From Tragulus kanchil (taxonomy: Eukaryota > Chordata > Mammalia > Artiodactyla > Tragulidae): 64,000 bases of DNA. The notes under the pieces are model-generated. The model saw only the letters and a program-made list of their open reading frames with translations, searched no databases and was not told where the DNA came from. Positions within the stretch are counted from its first letter, which is position 1, and every line of letters begins with the position of its first letter. This document shows positions 54,777 to 64,000 of the stretch, piece after piece. The translations under genes and the position numbers were made by a program. The stretch lies in the NCBI GenBank assembly GCA_022376925.1, contig JAIOJX010000027.1, positions 20,849,471-20,913,470 of the forward strand, given 5' to 3'.

Positions 54777-57030
54777 ACGCTTGTCCATCAAGCCGCCGTT
54801 TTTATCTCTCAAGTTTTGCCGCTTGTAGACACGTCCTTCAACCCTGTGTGGTTCGTGTAACCTGTGTCTGAGCCCTGTGGATTATTCCGTGTGCCGTTGG
54901 CTCTTCTCTGGGTTTTTCCGGCTTCATCAGGAGCTCCACGTCTGTCCTTGCCCTTGGTGCAGCCGGCTTCAGAGCGGCCTGGATGTCCCTGTGCCGGGAC
55001 AGCAGCGTGCTGCCGCCGGCGGGCGTGGGGACCGGCTGCCGTCCCACGAAGAAGTCTCACGCGGGTGGCCGACTCTCAGGAGGACGCACCTAGAGGTGGA
55101 ACGCTCGGGCGGCAGGCTGCGCATTCGTCGGTCTTAGGAGACAATGCCAAGTCGTTTTCCTGACGTGCACCTGCTTGCCAATCCGCACTCCCACAGACGG
55201 GGGTGCGAGGTCCTCTTGAGGGCTGGATTCCGGTTTTTGCCGGCCTGGTGGGCCTGCGAAGGTACTTCGTGGCAGCTGTGCTTGTTTCTTCAGTTCAGCT
55301 GTCGTTCAGTTGTGGCCGACTCTCTGTGCCCCCGTGGACGGCCGCACGCCAGGCTGGCCCGTCCTGCACCGTCTCCCGGAGCTTGCTCAAACTCACGTCC
55401 ACCGAGTCAGTGATGCTGTCCAAGCACCTCGTCCTCTGTCGTCCTCTTCTCCGTCCGCCTTCTCTTTCTCTTATGAGGATGCAATCGGGTGTATCATACC
55501 TTTGCCTCCAACCATCTATGACTTCCATAGCATCCTAGGCAACCTCAAAACATCCCCCTGCATCTGACCCAGTCATCCTCCGTCCCAGTGCCCCACTTCC
55601 TCAGCCGTATCTCCTTCCATATCTCCCTCCTACATTCAACACTCACACTCAGGTTGAGGATTAAGAAAAACGGGTCCGGGGCTTCCCTGGTGGTCCAGTG
55701 GGTAAGGACACCGCCTTGCCGTGCAAGAGGCGCCGGTTCCATCCCTGGCCTGGGAAGATCCCACGTGCCGCGGAGTGACTGGACCCATGTGTCCAACTAC
55801 CGAGCCGGGGCTCTGAGCGCATGTGCCCAGAGCCGGTGCTCATGACGACAGAGGCCATCACGATGGGAGGCCCACACGGGCCAAAGAACAAAAAGATGGA
55901 TTCACGCTTGTCCATCAAGCCGCCGTTTTTATCTCTCAAGTTTTGCCGCTTGTAGACACGTCCTTCAACCCTGTGTGGTTCGTGTAACCTGTGTCTGAGC
56001 CCTGTGGATTATTCCGTGTGCCGTTGGCTCTTCTCTGGGTTTTTCCGGCTTCATCAGGAGCTCCACGTCTGTCCTTGCCCTTGGTGCAGCCGGCTTCAGA
56101 GCGGCCTGGATGTCCCTGTGCTGAGACAGCAGCGTGCTGCCCCCGGGGCGGGCGTGGGGACCGGCTGCCGTCCCACGAAGAAGTCTCACGCGGGTGGCCG
56201 ACTCTCAGGAGGACGCACCTAGAGGTGGAACGCTGGGCGGCAGGCTGCGATTCGTCGGTCTTAGGAGACAATGCCAAGTCGTTTTCCTGACGTGCACCTG
56301 CTTGCCAATCCGCACTCCCACAGACGGGGGTGCGAGGTCCTCTTGAGGGCTGGATTCCGGTTTTTGCCGGCCTGGTGGGCCTGCGAAGGTACTTCGTGGC
56401 AGCTGTGCTTGTTTCTTCAGTTCAGCTGTCGTTCAGTTGTGGCCGACTCTCTGTGCCCCCGTGGACGGCCGCACGCCAGGCTGGCCCGTCCTGCACCGTC
56501 TCCCGGAGCTTGCTCAAACTCACGTCCACCGAGTCAGTGATGCTGTCCAAGCACCTCGTCCTCTGTCGTCCTCTTCTCCGTCCGCCTTCTCTTTCTCTTA
56601 TGAGGATGCAATCGGGTGTATCATACCTTTGCCTCCAACCATCTATGACTTCCATAGCATCCTAGGCAACCTCAAAACATCCCCCTGCATCTGACCCAGT
56701 CATCCTCCGTCCCAGTGCCCCACTTCCTCAGCCGTATCTCCTTCCATATCTCCCTCCTACATTCAACACTCACACTCAGGTTGAGGATTAAGAAAAACGG
56801 GTCCGGGGCTTCCCTGGTGGTCCAGTGGGTAAGGACACCGCCTTGCCGTGCAAGAGGCGCCGGTTCCATCCCTGGCCTGGGAAGATCCCACGTGCCGCGG
56901 AGCGGCTGGACCCATGTGTCCAACTACCGAGCCGGGGCTCTGGAGCGCATGTGCCCAGAGCCGGTGCTCTGCGACGACAGAGGCCACCGCGATGGGAGGC
57001 CCACACGGGCCAAAGAACAAAAAAGATGGA
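54777..57030. repeat. Tandem duplication 16 (junction near 55,903)
   Basis: The offset is 1,127. Copy 1 has deletions and substitutions over its last 120 bp, inside a CHR-type SINE. It overlaps duplication 15, so the string near 53,682 recurs at 54,777 and 55,904. Confidence 0.94.
55290..55500 (-). mobile_element. BovB LINE 3' end
   Basis: CAGGCTGGCCCGTCCTGCAC, GAGCTTGCTCAAACTCACGT and GAGTCAGTGATGCTGTCC are antisense BovB. It is repeated at 56,417-56,627. Confidence 0.83.
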
Positions 57031-57135
57031 TGAAAATAGATAAATGAAGAACCAATAGAAGTGGCCCGCCTGCGCCCCTCCCTCCACCCTGCCCCCCACC
57101 AATAATAAATAAATAAATAAATCTTTAAAAAAAGA
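56804..57135 (+). mobile_element. Full-length CHR-type SINE
   Basis: The sense copy runs from GGGCTTCCCTGGTGGTCCAG through CCTGGGAAGATCCCACG and GTGGCCCGCCTGCGCCC to (AAAT)n and an A-rich end. The partner at 55,677-55,903 is truncated and error-rich. Confidence 0.88.
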
Positions 57136-57294
57136 GAAAAAAAAAGAGGCACCCACGGAGGCTGACTGCTGACTCCAGAAGGCCCTCCTCACCCTCTCAG
57201 CCATTCAGTCCGCTCGCCGCATGCCAGATATTTATGGCGACTTCACAGAAACAAAGAAGAGACTCGGGTGGGCCAGGAGGGGAGCTGGGGAAGG

Positions 57295-57425
57295 GGGGCT
57301 GATGTTTTATTGACTTCCTCTTAATTGCTGTAATTAAAAACGTGTAAAGACGCTTTTCGTAACGACTTTGCCATCATCGTTAGTGGTTCGTACAGCTGCC
57401 TTATTAATTTCCCATTAGAACCCGG
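57295..57425. promoter_or_regulatory. Candidate conserved non-coding element
   Basis: A single-copy island contains CTTAATTGCTGTAATTAAAA, a paired TAATT arrangement, followed by CATCGTTAGTGG and TTATTAATTTCCC. Composition and lack of repeat identity suggest conserved regulatory DNA in the first large intron of the window. Confidence 0.33.
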
Positions 57426-58289
57426 TTCACAGCCCCTCTTGGGGAAGCGGGGTGAGAGCCAGGGGTGGGACCTGCCTGAGCTGATCCAGGCCCCCTGCGT
57501 GAAGCCCAGGAGAAGACCCTCCCACCCTGGGAAGCAGAAACTGGCAAGAAGGGAAGACGAGGGGCTTGGAGAGGCGTCTGTGCCCCGCAGCCTCAGCATG
57601 GCCAGCACCAGTGCGACTGTGTAAAAGAAACAGACGGAAGGACAGACGGATGCAGAAGGTGTGTAGGGCACAAACCTAGGAGGAGCCCCAGGACTGGGCT
57701 GGATGAGGGAGGTGAAAGACTTAAGGCGGCACCCGCTGTCAGGGTCTCGCACGCACTTGGTGAGTCCCTGAGGGGGAGTGCCTCCTTAAATTTTCCATTC
57801 TCCTTGCCTCAGCTAAGCGCCAGCCCTGGAGGGCAGAGGATGGTACCTCCCAGGGCACACAGAGTGACAAAGGCTGTGGATGTTTACTCCAGGAGGCCTT
57901 TCCTGGTTGGCAGACTGACCCACGGCCACCCCTGCACGGTTGGATTCTGGGTACCAGCTAAATGGACCTTCCAGCCGGCGGCCCGTGGCCCTGACCCCTC
58001 ATTTTAGTCAGGGCCTTTCCACCCCTCTCAGTAAGCTGCCTTATCCTTAGCGCTGCCTGAGGGGACCATCGGCCCTCGGCTTCTGATTGTTCCCCACAAT
58101 GACTACAAACACTCTGCCTCGCTTGAGCTTGAGCTTCTCTTCTCGACTTCTCTCCCTCCTTCTCTCCAAGCAGGAAGCTCTCTCCTGCGTTGCATCTGAG
58201 CCAAGCCCCGCTGGGCCCTCGATGAGAGGCTGGCTGTCTTTTTTTTTTCTTTCTTGGAAGGCAGGCTATTTTCCTTTTTATTTTAATTT

Positions 58290-58422
58290 TTCTCATTTTT
58301 AAAGTTTTTTTTGGCCAGGCCCCACAACATGTGGGATCTCAGTACCCCAGTCAGGGATCCAACCGGCACCCCCTGCACTGGGAGCTCAGAGTCCTAACCT
58401 CCAGATTAACAGGGAAGTCCCA
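58290..58422 (-). mobile_element. CHR-2/Bov-tA2-like SINE
   Basis: GTTTTTTTTGGCCAGGCCCC, CATGTGGGATCTCAGTACCC and AACAGGGAAGTCCC identify it. Confidence 0.85.
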
Positions 58423-58435
58423 TTTCATTCATTCC

Positions 58436-58500
58436 AGTCATTCAGTCGTGTCTGACTCTCTGCGACCCCATGGACTGCAGAACGCCAGGCTTAAAGAAGT
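58436..58500 (-). mobile_element. BovA SINE fragment
   Basis: TCATTCAGTCGTGTCTGACT followed by GACCCCATGGACTGCAG is a 65-bp antisense piece. Confidence 0.8.
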
Positions 58501-59161
58501 GCCAAGGGGGTCCCTTTTTGAAAAAAATTTCAGGGCTCACGAAGGCTTTCCATACTCCCATGGCCCAGTGTGCAAGCTTAGAGGTCTCTGCCTAAAACCC
58601 CCAGAATGAAATGGCCTGTAATGAGGCTTATTTCTAGAACATGGCAGCTGTTTTAGGATGGGGGGGCGGGGCTGGGAAGGGGATGCTGAGTCATGGGAGG
58701 CAGGGCTGATGGGTGTGCTGGCCCTTGAGATGCCCTTGGGTTCTCATCTGAGGAGCTCTTCTGGGTCCCGGTGGCAGTGAAGGGACACTGTCACCCCCAA
58801 GGCCAGCGGGGGTCTAGGGCCTCACCCTCTGCTCACCTGGCCCTTTTAGGACCTCCGGTTGGGCACCTCCCCTTTCCCGCTTAGAGGTGGGGACCCACCA
58901 CGAGTCACCCTGTCGTGCTCCCTGAGACTGTGGGGGCTCACAAGCTCCTATTGCTCCAGGGCTGAGCAAGCTAGGGAGAATGGAAAAATTAAGGTCACGA
59001 AGAGCGGGGGGTGCCTGGGAAACCTGCCAAGAAGACCCCGGGGAAGTCGGCCGTTATGGAAACCCGTCTGAAGTATGAAGCCCAGCCCATCGGAGGCCCT
59101 CCAGGCACGCGGTGGGGCTTCTTCTCAAAAAGGAAGCAGTCGGTCCTGTCTAAAACGGGCC

Positions 59162-59285
59162 GGGGATTCTCCTGGCTGTTCAGCGGTAAAGAGCCTGTGC
59201 TTCCACCACAGGGGCCCAGGTTCGATCCCTGGTTGGGGAATGAAGATCTCACTGTCAGCGCAGCCATCAAAGAGAAAGTGCGGAG
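59162..59285 (+). mobile_element. CHR-2/BovA-type SINE
   Basis: GATTCTCCTGGCTGTTCAGC, AGGTTCGATCCCTGGTTGGG and a short A-rich tail identify it. It lies 250 bp from exon W1. Confidence 0.75.
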
Positions 59286-59531
59286 CTCACAGCCAGCGGT
59301 ACGCGCGTCCCGTGTCAGCGGCGTGGGCTTGAGAGCGGTTCAGTCAGCTGCGAGCTGACCGCACTGGCCCCGTCGAGAGGAAGGGCCGCCATGAGCACCC
59401 AGTGAGCACCCAGTGAGCGTGGAGGCCACGGCGGGGATCCGGCTCCGCCCAGCATGTGGCCGGTGGGGCAAGACCCTGCCGATCCTCTCCCCTCCACGGC
59501 CCCCTCTCCCCGAGCCCCGCGTGGTACTCAC

Positions 59532-59638
59532 AGGCCACCTGGACCTCTGTCTGTCGCTGCAGCAGGGCGCCCATCCGGTTCCGCACGACGCAGCGGTAGA
59601 AGCCGGCGTGGGTGCGGTCCAGGCTGGTGATCATGTAC
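59532..59638 (-). CDS. SDK2: SDK2 exon W1: C-terminal part of Ig domain 1
   Basis: This 107-nt exon is bounded by acceptor CCCCCAG and donor GTGAGT. It enters with one base completing an Arg codon and leaves in phase 1, the T of a Tyr codon. It reads [18 protein letters not shown] and then [14 protein letters not shown]. The HAGFYRC stretch is the F-strand tyrosine-cysteine signature of an Ig fold, so this is the second half of Ig1. QRQTEVQVA is the SDK2 form; I recall QRKSEVQVA for SDK1. The exon is single copy here. Ig1-2 carry the homophilic binding interface in sidekicks. The exon(s) for the signal peptide and first half of Ig1 are upstream, beyond base 64,000. Confidence 0.96.
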
Positions 59639-60382
59639 CTGGGGGCAGACGGGACAGCCAGTGAGCGCGTCGGGCGGCTGCAGGGAGGCCGAGGTCAGAC
59701 GGGGGGCCAAAGGTCGCCACATCACCCTCTTCCGTAGTGCAGGGTGCCACGGAGCCCTTGGCTATACCACAGGGCCACAGAAGGGTTCTATAAGAAGGTC
59801 CCTCCTGAAGGTGCTGGCTCATGTGCCCAGGAGCGAGGGTGCGCTCCAGACACCGTTTTGGCAAAGCCACCAGCGCAGGGCCGACTGGCTCTCTGCATAT
59901 GCGGCCCCGGGGCCAGGATTCATGACCTCAAGGAGGCCACAGGGGATGCTGCTTTGGGAGCATCGCCCTGGCCTGAGAGCTGCAGAGCCTGGCGCTGGGG
60001 GGAGGTCAGCCATGCTGTGCGCTCGCCTGGCTGGGCAGGGAGGAGGCTGGGCCAGGTCAGGGCGAGCAGCCTCTGGCAACGAGACCTGCAGGTGGTGGGT
60101 GCTCTCGGGCACGGAGGGAGCTGGGTCCCCCTGCACCCACCTCGTGATCACCTTCCCAACCCTAGGCTGTGAACGGCCCGGCAGGGACCTCTGAGGATCC
60201 TGGGGCTCACGCTCAGGATATCTCGCCTACCCTTGGGTGTCCTCGGGCTTGCCTAACTGACGTGGTGAAGAAGCTCGCTGCTGCCTACCTCTAGGCTATG
60301 CCAGCCCTGGGGAAGAGCAATCTTATTGGTAGGAGTTACCAAGTTTGTTTCTTCTACATGAGTTCTAGCCTGCACTGATTGC

Positions 60383-60455
60383 CATCACCACCATCACCAC
60401 CACCATCATCACCATCATCTTCACCATCAGCATCACCCCCATCATCTCACAATGA
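60383..60455 (+). repeat. CAT/CAC trinucleotide microsatellite
   Basis: This is an interrupted (CAT/CAC)n tract of about 70 bp with TCTTCA and AGCAT interruptions. It is repeated at 61,468-61,540 only because of duplication 17. Confidence 0.85.
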
Positions 60456-60517
60456 CGAACAGCTGCCACTTTCTGAGCACCGTCACGCTTCAGAGGCTGT
60501 ACTAAGTATTTTTCATT

Positions 60518-60640
60518 CGTGTCGTTTTCTTTTTGCTGTGCAGCTTGTGGGATCTCAGTTCCCCAACCAGGTGACAAACCTGGGCCCTCGGCAGTGAACG
60601 CGCCGAGTCTTAACCCCTGGACCTGCAGGGAATTCTCGTC
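60518..60640 (-). mobile_element. CHR-2/Bov-tA2-like SINE
   Basis: TGTGGGATCTCAGTTCCCCA and CGAGTCTTAACCCCTGG identify it. It is repeated at 61,604-61,726. Confidence 0.82.
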
Positions 60641-61019
60641 ATTCATTTCTTTATTTCACACAGCAGTTCCCGGACGACTGGGTGCCATGGGACCAGGAAC
60701 AGTTTAAAAAAGGGGATCAGACGCAGGCCTGTCAACTTTTCACTTGGCCAAGTAAGACCATTAGAACCAACCAACCAGAAAGGCAAACAATCAAGCAACC
60801 AAGAATGAAAAAAACTACAGGCATGGAGAGAACAAGAAATAGAAATGGTCCGTACTGTATTTAAAAATGAAGTTTTTGAAGTCACAAGAAAGAAATGTAA
60901 TCTCAGCATCAAAGCAATTTTAACACATTTTAAACTGGGACTTTATGCCACACCCGCTACACTAGCGTCACCTGTCTCCCTCGACATGACAGGGACAGAG
61001 GGTCGTGGGTCTGAATCTG

Positions 61020-61165
61020 AGAACCTGTGACCTAATCTTGCTGCTAACGCAATGGAGGGGCTCGTCTGACAAGCACCCCCATTTTAGAGGTGAGGAAAAT
61101 GAGGTTCAGAGATATTCCATTGTTGACCTGTGGTCTCAGGCAGTAAGAAGCAGGGCCAGGGACCC
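61020..61165 (-). mobile_element. MIR
   Basis: CATTTTAGAGGTGAGGAAAA then GAGGTTCAGAGATATTCC is antisense MIR. It is present three times (also 62,106-62,250 and 63,198-63,340) because duplications 17 and 18 overlap. Confidence 0.75.
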
Positions 61166-62081
61166 AAGAAAGCTGACTCCAGGCCTGGGTGCTAATCCGC
61201 CCGGCTGGGGGACCCCTGCACCCACCTCGTGATCACCTTCCCAACCCTAGGCTGTGAACGGCCCGGCAGGGACCTCTGAGGATCCTGGGGCTCACGCTCA
61301 GGATATCTCGCCTACCCTTGGGTGTCCTCGGGCTTGCCTAACTGACGTGGTGAAGAAGCTCGCTGCTGCCTACCTCTAGGCTATGCCAGCCCTGGGGAAG
61401 AGCAATCTTATTGGTAGGAGTTACCAAGTTTGTTTCTTCTACATGAGTTCTAGCCTGCACTGATTGCCATCACCACCATCACCACCACCATCATCACCAT
61501 CATCTTCACCATCAGCATCACCCCCATCATCTCACAATGACGAACAGCTGCCACTTTCTGAGCACCGTCTACGCTTCAGAGGCTGTACTAAGTATTTTTC
61601 ATTCGTGTCGTTTTCTTTTTGCTGTGCAGCTTGTGGGATCTCAGTTCCCCAACCAGGTGACAAACCTGGGCCCTCGGCAGTGAACGCGCCGAGTCTTAAC
61701 CCCTGGACCTGCAGGGAATTCTCGTCATTCATTTCTTTATTTCACACAGCAGTTCCCGGACGACTGGGTGCCATGGGACCAGGAACAGTTTAAAAAAGGG
61801 GATCAGACGCAGGCCTGTCAACTTTTCACTTGGCCAAGTAAGACCATTAGAACCAACCAACCAGAAAGGCAAACAATCAAGCAACCAAGAATGAAAAAAA
61901 CTACAGGCATGGAGAGAACAAGAAATAGAAATGGTCCGTACTGTATTTAAAAATGAAGTTTTTGAAGTCACAAGAAAGAAATGTAATCTCAGCATCAAAG
62001 CAATTTTAACACATTTTAAACTGGGACTTTATGCCACACCCGCTACACTAGCGTCACCTGTCTCCCTCGACATGACAGGGA

Positions 62082-64000
62082 CAGAGGGTCGTGGGTCTGA
62101 ATCTGAGAACCTGTGACCTAATCTTGCTGCTAACGCAATGGAGGGGCTCGTCTGACAAGCACCCCCATTTTAGAGGTGAGGAAAATGAGGTTCAGAGATA
62201 TTCCATTGTTGACCTGTGGTCTCAGGCAGTAAGAAGCAGGGCCAGGGACCCAAGAAACTGTCTGACTCCAGGCCTGGGTGCTAATCCGCCCGGCTGACGT
62301 GCACACGTCGAGCGGTCACTCGCTTCAGTTTGTGTTCAACACTCTGCGAGCCTCTGGACTGCAGCCTGCCGGACTCCTCCACCCACGGGATTCTCCAGGC
62401 AAGAATACTGCGGCGGGCTGCCATGTCTTCCTCCAGCAGACCTTCCTGACCCGGGCATCCAACTCACGTCTCCTTTGTCGGCAGCACAGCAGATGGATTC
62501 TTTACCTCCGAGCCACCAGGGAAGCCCTCAACCCCGACCTCCCTCCCAAAGGACCCCACGTTCCATCCTGGGACAGCTGGAGCCCCGGATTTACAGGTGG
62601 GTGGATCCGCGCTCGGACTCTCTGGCTCTGCAGCATTATCCCCAGAACCTTCTGGCTGTCTAAGCTCTTATCTCTATCCCAGTTTATAGCTCTTATCTGC
62701 CTCTCACGGCTCTGCACAGCGTGCTGATGGGAAGATAGCGGGGACCCAAGCTCTGGCGCGTTCCTGCTCTCCCTCTCTCCCACCCCCAAGCCCACCGCAC
62801 ACTCTCCTCTGCCCGTCACTCCCTGGGGCGGGGGGAAGACAGCTTTGGGTAAAGTCTTTGGGTCTTAAAAGGGATGAGTGACCTGGGAGGGAAGATGGAA
62901 GGAGAGATTGGTTGGAAAAGCTCTCTATCTTTAAAAATGGAATCAGATACGATTAAAAAGCACCAGGGAGAGAAAAATGAACAGAAATGGCCAAACTCAT
63001 ACACAGAAAAGATGCTCGGCCTCGGTCACGATGAAAGTCCAATCAAAAGACAGCATTCAGACGGCACCAAATTTTCTTGGTCGATTACACCCACGGCCAG
63101 AGTGAGGCGGAGGGGAGGCTGGCTGGCCACAGACGGGCGCTGATCAAAGTGTAAATTGGTCCAGGCTTTGGGGCAGAGGGTCGTGGGTCTGAATCTGAGA
63201 ACCTGTGACCTAATCTTGGCTAACGCAATGGAGGGGCTCGTCTGACAAGCACCCCCATTTTAGAGGTGAGGAAAATGAGGTTCAGAGATATTCCATTGTT
63301 GACCTGTGGTCTCAGGCAGTAAGAAGCAGGGCCAGGGACCCAAGAAACTGTCTGACTCCAGGCCTGGGTGCTAATCCGCCCGGCTGACGTGCACACGTCG
63401 AGCGGTCACTCGCTTCAGTTTGTGTTCAACACTCTGCGAGCCTCTGGACTGCAGCCTGCCGGACTCCTCCACCCACGGGATTCTCCAGGCAAGAATACTG
63501 CGGCGGGCTGCCATGTCTTCCTCCAGCAGACCTTCCTGACCCGGGCATCCAACTCACGTCTCCTTTGTCGGCAGCACAGCAGATGGATTCTTTACCTCCG
63601 AGCCACCAGGGAAGCCCTCAACCCCGACCTCCCTCCCAAAGGACCCCACGTTCCATCCTGGGACAGCTGGAGCCCCGGATTTACAGGTGGGTGGATCCGC
63701 GCTCGGACTCTCTGGCTCTGCAGCATTATCCCCAGAACCTTCTGGCTGTCTAAGCTCTTATCTCTATCCCAGTTTATAGCTCTTATCTGCCTCTCACGGC
63801 TCTGCACAGCGTGCTGATGGGAAGATAGCGGGGACCCAAGCTCTGGCGCGTTCCTGCTCCCCCTCTCTCCCACCCCCAAGCCCACCGCACACTCTCCTCT
63901 GCCCGTCACTCCCTGGGGCGGGGGGAAGACAGCTTTGGGTAAAGTCTTTGGGTCTTAAAAGGGATGAGTGACCTGGGAGGGAAGATGGAAGGAGAGATTG
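62082..64000. repeat. Tandem duplication 18 (junction near 63,173, cut by window end)
   Basis: The offset is 1,092, then 1,090. The last base of the window still matches copy 1 (64,000 to 62,910), so the second copy continues outside. It overlaps duplication 17, producing three copies of a MIR segment at 60,997, 62,082 and 63,174. Confidence 0.94.
62312..62528 (-). mobile_element. BovA/Bov-tA SINE
   Basis: GGGATTCTCCAGGCAAGAAT, CTTCCTGACCCGGGC and GAGCCACCAGGGAAGCCC identify it. It is repeated at 63,402-63,618. Confidence 0.88.

Larger units (their letters stand above)
52646..54856. repeat. Tandem duplication 15 (junction near 53,761)
   Basis: The offset is 1,117 at the left edge and 1,095 further in. 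The first 80 bp of copy 2 lack about 22 bases in several small deletions. It includes two antisense CHR-type SINEs and a BovB-derived segment. Confidence 0.94.
46620..59531 (-). other. SDK2: Intron W1-W2
   Basis: This intron is 12.9 kb as assembled, with duplications 13 to 16 (about 4.5 kb extra). It is rich in BovA, CHR-type and BovB fragments. An AT-rich island at 57,295-57,425 is a candidate regulatory element. 57,430-58,280 and 58,500-59,160 show no recognised repeat or exon. Confidence 0.8.
60124..62293. repeat. Tandem duplication 17 (junction near 61,208)
   Basis: The offset is about 1,085-1,086. It includes a CAT/CAC microsatellite, a CHR-2-like SINE and a MIR. Short indels near 61,171 and 60,487 separate the copies. 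Confidence 0.94.
1..64000 (-). other. SDK2: SDK2 gene body, internal part (both ends outside window)
   Basis: Sixteen distinct exons on the minus strand code for consecutive parts of sidekick-2, a type I membrane adhesion protein with six Ig and thirteen FN3 domains, a transmembrane helix and a PDZ-binding tail (family knowledge). The window covers the end of Ig1 through the first half of FN3-3, 753 codons if each exon is used once. All splice sites are GT-AG and all phases match when duplicate copies are ignored. Most Ig and FN3 domains are split over two exons. SDK1 is excluded by SDK2-specific peptides recalled from the family. In mouse retina SDK2 drives homophilic, lamina-specific synapse formation. 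Six exons are present twice because of about 1.1-kb tandem duplications that are probably assembly errors. Confidence 0.95.
59639..64000 (-). other. SDK2: Intron upstream of W1, partial
   Basis: The upstream intron continues past the window edge. It includes duplications 17 and 18, a CAT/CAC microsatellite, a CHR-2-like SINE, MIR sequence present three times and a BovA SINE present twice. Confidence 0.8.

Noticed and set aside
5304..57135. tRNA genes
   Set aside because: B-box-like GGTTCGATCCC strings occur repeatedly, but always inside tRNA-derived SINEs with SINE flanks and A-rich tails.
59528..59725. SDK1 as the gene identity
   Set aside because: Peptides in W1, W3, W4 and W15 match the SDK2 form as I remember it and differ from SDK1 at several diagnostic residues.
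60383..60455. CRISPR-like or coding repeat at the CAT/CAC tract
   Set aside because: It is a plain interrupted trinucleotide microsatellite with no spacers and no surrounding gene. It recurs once, through duplication 17.
547..64000. Reading the 1.1-kb tandem copies as a novel amplification system or real segmental duplications
   Set aside because: The units are unrelated in sequence, nearly constant in length, damaged next to junctions and break the host gene's frame. An assembly explanation fits all of these.

Overview
This window is nuclear DNA of a pecoran (horned or antlered) ruminant. The evidence is the dense load of ruminant mobile elements: BovA/Bov-tA tRNA-derived SINEs, longer CHR/Bov-tA2-type SINEs, BovB (RTE) LINE 3' ends and L1 3' ends. 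Old mammalian MIRs are also present. Genus (cattle, sheep, goat, deer or other) cannot be decided from what I can see. There are no bacterial, phage, CRISPR or rRNA features.

One gene explains all the coding sequence: SDK2 (sidekick cell adhesion molecule 2), on the minus strand, running off both ends of the window. Sixteen distinct coding exons (called W1 to W16 in transcription order, from about 59.6 kb down to 2.5 kb) have GT-AG borders and matching phases. They join into 2,260 nt, or 753 uninterrupted codons. They encode the C-terminal part of Ig domain 1, Ig2 to Ig6, fibronectin type III domains 1 and 2, and the first half of FN3-3. The signal peptide and first Ig1 exon(s) lie beyond base 64,000. 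The remaining FN3 domains, membrane segment and PDZ-binding tail lie before base 1. SDK2 rather than SDK1 is indicated by peptides in W1 ([14 protein letters not shown]) and W4 ([17 protein letters not shown]). By family knowledge the product is a homophilic synaptic adhesion protein used in lamina-specific retinal wiring. Everything between exons is intron, filled with repeats and a few AT-rich islands that look like candidate conserved non-coding elements.

The most striking feature is not biological annotation. At 18 places a segment of about 1.1 kb (range about 1,085 to 1,220) is followed directly by a nearly perfect second copy of itself. Together these copies add about 19.7 kb, roughly 31% of the window. 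The unit sequences are unrelated to each other, their length is nearly constant, and sequence next to many junctions carries clusters of small deletions. Some segments occur three times because adjacent duplications overlap. Six exons are doubled, and for three of the four exon-bearing duplications the tandem exons are incompatible in reading phase. I infer unmerged overlaps or gap-filling flanks in a long-read assembly. Collapsed, the real locus in this window would be about 44 kb.

The best candidate for real biology is a perfect 32-bp inverted repeat covering the 3' splice site of exon W10 (21,059-21,090 against 21,408-21,439). It could fold over the acceptor in the pre-mRNA. An imperfect 41-bp tandem repeat at the W9 donor, a G-quadruplex-prone 160-nt intron and several AT-rich candidate regulatory islands are further leads.
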